Assembly: GCA_016716665.1 (NCBI GenBank)
Contig: JADJVH010000005.1
Coordinates: 1-64,000, forward strand
Origin: Candidatus Opimibacter iunctus
GTDB taxonomy: Bacteria > Bacteroidota > Bacteroidia > Chitinophagales > Saprospiraceae
Direction: 5' to 3'
DNA length: 64,000 bases
The notes below the pieces were generated by a model. That model was not told where the DNA came from, ran no database searches, and saw only the letters and a program-made list of their open reading frames with translations. Position numbers and translations under genes: made by a program. Below, one piece after another: positions 62,737 through 64,000 of this stretch. Position 1 is the first letter of the stretch. Every line of letters begins with the position of its first letter.

Positions 62737-64000
62737 ATGCATTACTATGATGTAAGGGTTCTGTGTGGAATATTACTGGTCCTGTCCTTCGGTCGGGCTA
62801 TTTCGCAATCCCCTCATGGTAGTGAGTTGAAAATAAGTTGTGATGCGTGTCACATCTCTGAAAGTTGGACGGTCATCACCGATACGATTTCCTTTGATCA
62901 TGATTCTACCCGCTTTGGACTGGAAGGTCGCCACGATGAAGTGGATTGCAAACAATGTCACACATCACTTGAATTTGTCCGCGCAGAATCCAATTGTACC
63001 TCCTGCCACCTGGACATACACCAGCAGTCTGTAGGGGATCAATGTGCCAGATGCCACGATTCCAAATCATGGATCGTCAGCAATATCACAGAACTCCATC
63101 GTCAAAACTCGTTTCCATTACAAGGTGCTCACGCAGTAGCCAACTGTGTTGAATGTCACGTGTCATCAACAGATCTGAAATTTGATCCCCTTGAGACAGA
63201 TTGCTTTAGTTGCCATAAAGCGGACTTTGATGCCACCACCAATCCAGAGCACGCTAAGGCGGGCTTTTCCACTAATTGTATTGAATGCCACAAGGTAGAC
63301 GCATTTGAATGGGAGGGAACAGGGATCAATCACGATTTCTTTCCACTTACAAAGGGGCACGACATAGACGAATGTGCAAAATGCCACACGGGTACAGATT
63401 ATTCTAAAGTTTCGCCGGAATGTATAACCTGTCACGAAGGGGATTACCTGGCAAGCCTTAATCCCAATCACCAGGCCATAAACTTTGCAACCACCTGTAC
63501 AGAATGCCACACCACCAATCCAGGGTGGCAGCCGGCTCAATTTAAGGATCATGACGCACAGTATTTTCCCATATATAGCGGGTCTCACAAGGGAACATGG
63601 GATGATTGCGCAACCTGTCATACAGACCCCAACAACTATGGTGTTTTCACTTGTACCACATGTCACGCTAACCCGGAAACAGACAACAAGCATGATGGAG
63701 TGATGGGGTATTCATTCAATAATTCAGCATGTATCGCCTGTCACCCGAATGGAGAAAACGAAGGGGCTTTCGATCACAACAACACCAACTTTGCATTAAC
63801 CGGAGCACACACGACCGTGGAATGTTTAAGCTGCCACGCTAACGGATTTACCGGCACACCAACAGCATGTTTTGCCTGCCACACTGCGGACTTTGAACAA
63901 AGTGCCAATCCGGACCATGGCGACCTTGGATTGTCTACAGACTGTGTTTCATGTCATACCACATCACCCGATTGGAACCCGGCCACCTTTGCAAACCACA
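62737..64000 (+). CDS. Second multihaem c-type cytochrome, partial (at least 16 haems)
   Basis: The frame starts at ATG 62737 with a signal peptide (about 3-24, VLCGILLVLSFGRAISQS) and stays open to the window end, 421 codons. I counted 16 CxxCH motifs in this part, starting CDACH, CKQCH, CTSCH, CARCH and ending CVSCH. The lead-in phrases FDHDSTRFGLEGRH and FALTGAHTTVECLSCH repeat those of the upstream cytochrome, but the spacing differs and a CFSCHKADFDATTNPEHAK-type unit recurs near the middle and end. It would extend the electron path of the same system, probably toward the outside. The C-terminus, which would show anchoring or sorting, is missing. Confidence 0.93.
   Translation, partial: MHYYDVRVLCGILLVLSFGRAISQSPHGSELKISCDACHISESWTVITDTISFDHDSTRFGLEGRHDEVDCKQCHTSLEFVRAESNCTSCHLDIHQQSVGDQCARCHDSKSWIVSNITELHRQNSFPLQGAHAVANCVECHVSSTDLKFDPLETDCFSCHKADFDATTNPEHAKAGFSTNCIECHKVDAFEWEGTGINHDFFPLTKGHDIDECAKCHTGTDYSKVSPECITCHEGDYLASLNPNHQAINFATTCTECHTTNPGWQPAQFKDHDAQYFPIYSGSHKGTWDDCATCHTDPNNYGVFTCTTCHANPETDNKHDGVMGYSFNNSACIACHPNGENEGAFDHNNTNFALTGAHTTVECLSCHANGFTGTPTACFACHTADFEQSANPDHGDLGLSTDCVSCHTTSPDWNPATFANH

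Overview
The window looks like chromosomal DNA of a Bacteroidota bacterium, most likely of the Saprospiria type; the class is an inference from gene content. The evidence is a FecI/FecR/STN-TonB receptor locus, a type IX secretion C-terminal sorting domain, repeated TAnnTTTG (-7) promoter boxes, many Bacteroidota secreted-protein architectures, and an ordinary Gram-negative envelope set (mreBCD-mrdA, lpxK, LptF/G, Omp85-like and Wzi/RemB-like proteins).

Layout: 1-0.9 kb is AT-rich, with a lipoprotein gene and a tRNA-like 3' end followed by a terminator (possible element edge). 1-16 kb holds an M14 carboxypeptidase, exbBD, a frameshifted DUF2851 gene with folA, the mreB-mreC-mreD-mrdA cell-shape operon, a non-catalytic M16 protein, dnaN, and the TonB receptor/FecR/metallopeptidase/ECF sigma operon (to 17.5 kb). 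18-30 kb is accessory: a His/Gly-rich lipoprotein, TPR protein, purple acid phosphatase, HRDC protein, an AT-rich island of small membrane proteins, a PMP3 protein, tRNA-Cys beside a palindromic insertion, and a 1128-residue secreted metalloprotease. 30-41 kb carries an AsmA-like protein, a broken YihY gene, thrB with a repeat-filled leader, several secreted or membrane proteins, and an Omp85/CBS pair. 41-50 kb has TM2-TPR-SHOCT and SpoIIE-type phosphatase genes, then LptF/G, lpxK, a Wzi/RemB-like protein, a GT-C glycosyltransferase and rsmA.

At 52.2-52.3 kb two perfect 16-bp parS-type palindromes lie about 2 kb from a 465-bp AT-rich intergenic region (54.25-54.72 kb) that separates divergent gene sets and holds several near-match DnaA boxes. 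I propose this as the chromosomal origin region. dtd, a MazG-like protein and a frameshifted pntA follow.

The right end (58.4-64 kb) is the most striking part: a membrane b-type cytochrome-like protein, a membrane-anchored Fe-S/FAD oxidoreductase, a 23-haem c-type cytochrome and a second cytochrome with at least 16 haem motifs that runs off the window. Together they look like an electron conduit from cytoplasmic NAD(P)H to the cell envelope or outside.

Two genome-wide habits stand out. Intergenic spacers carry imperfect 7- and 8-bp 'word' tandem tracts that recur between loci. Four genes show frameshifts, and those that can be resolved are mostly one-base deletions, so either sequencing error or local gene decay must be considered.
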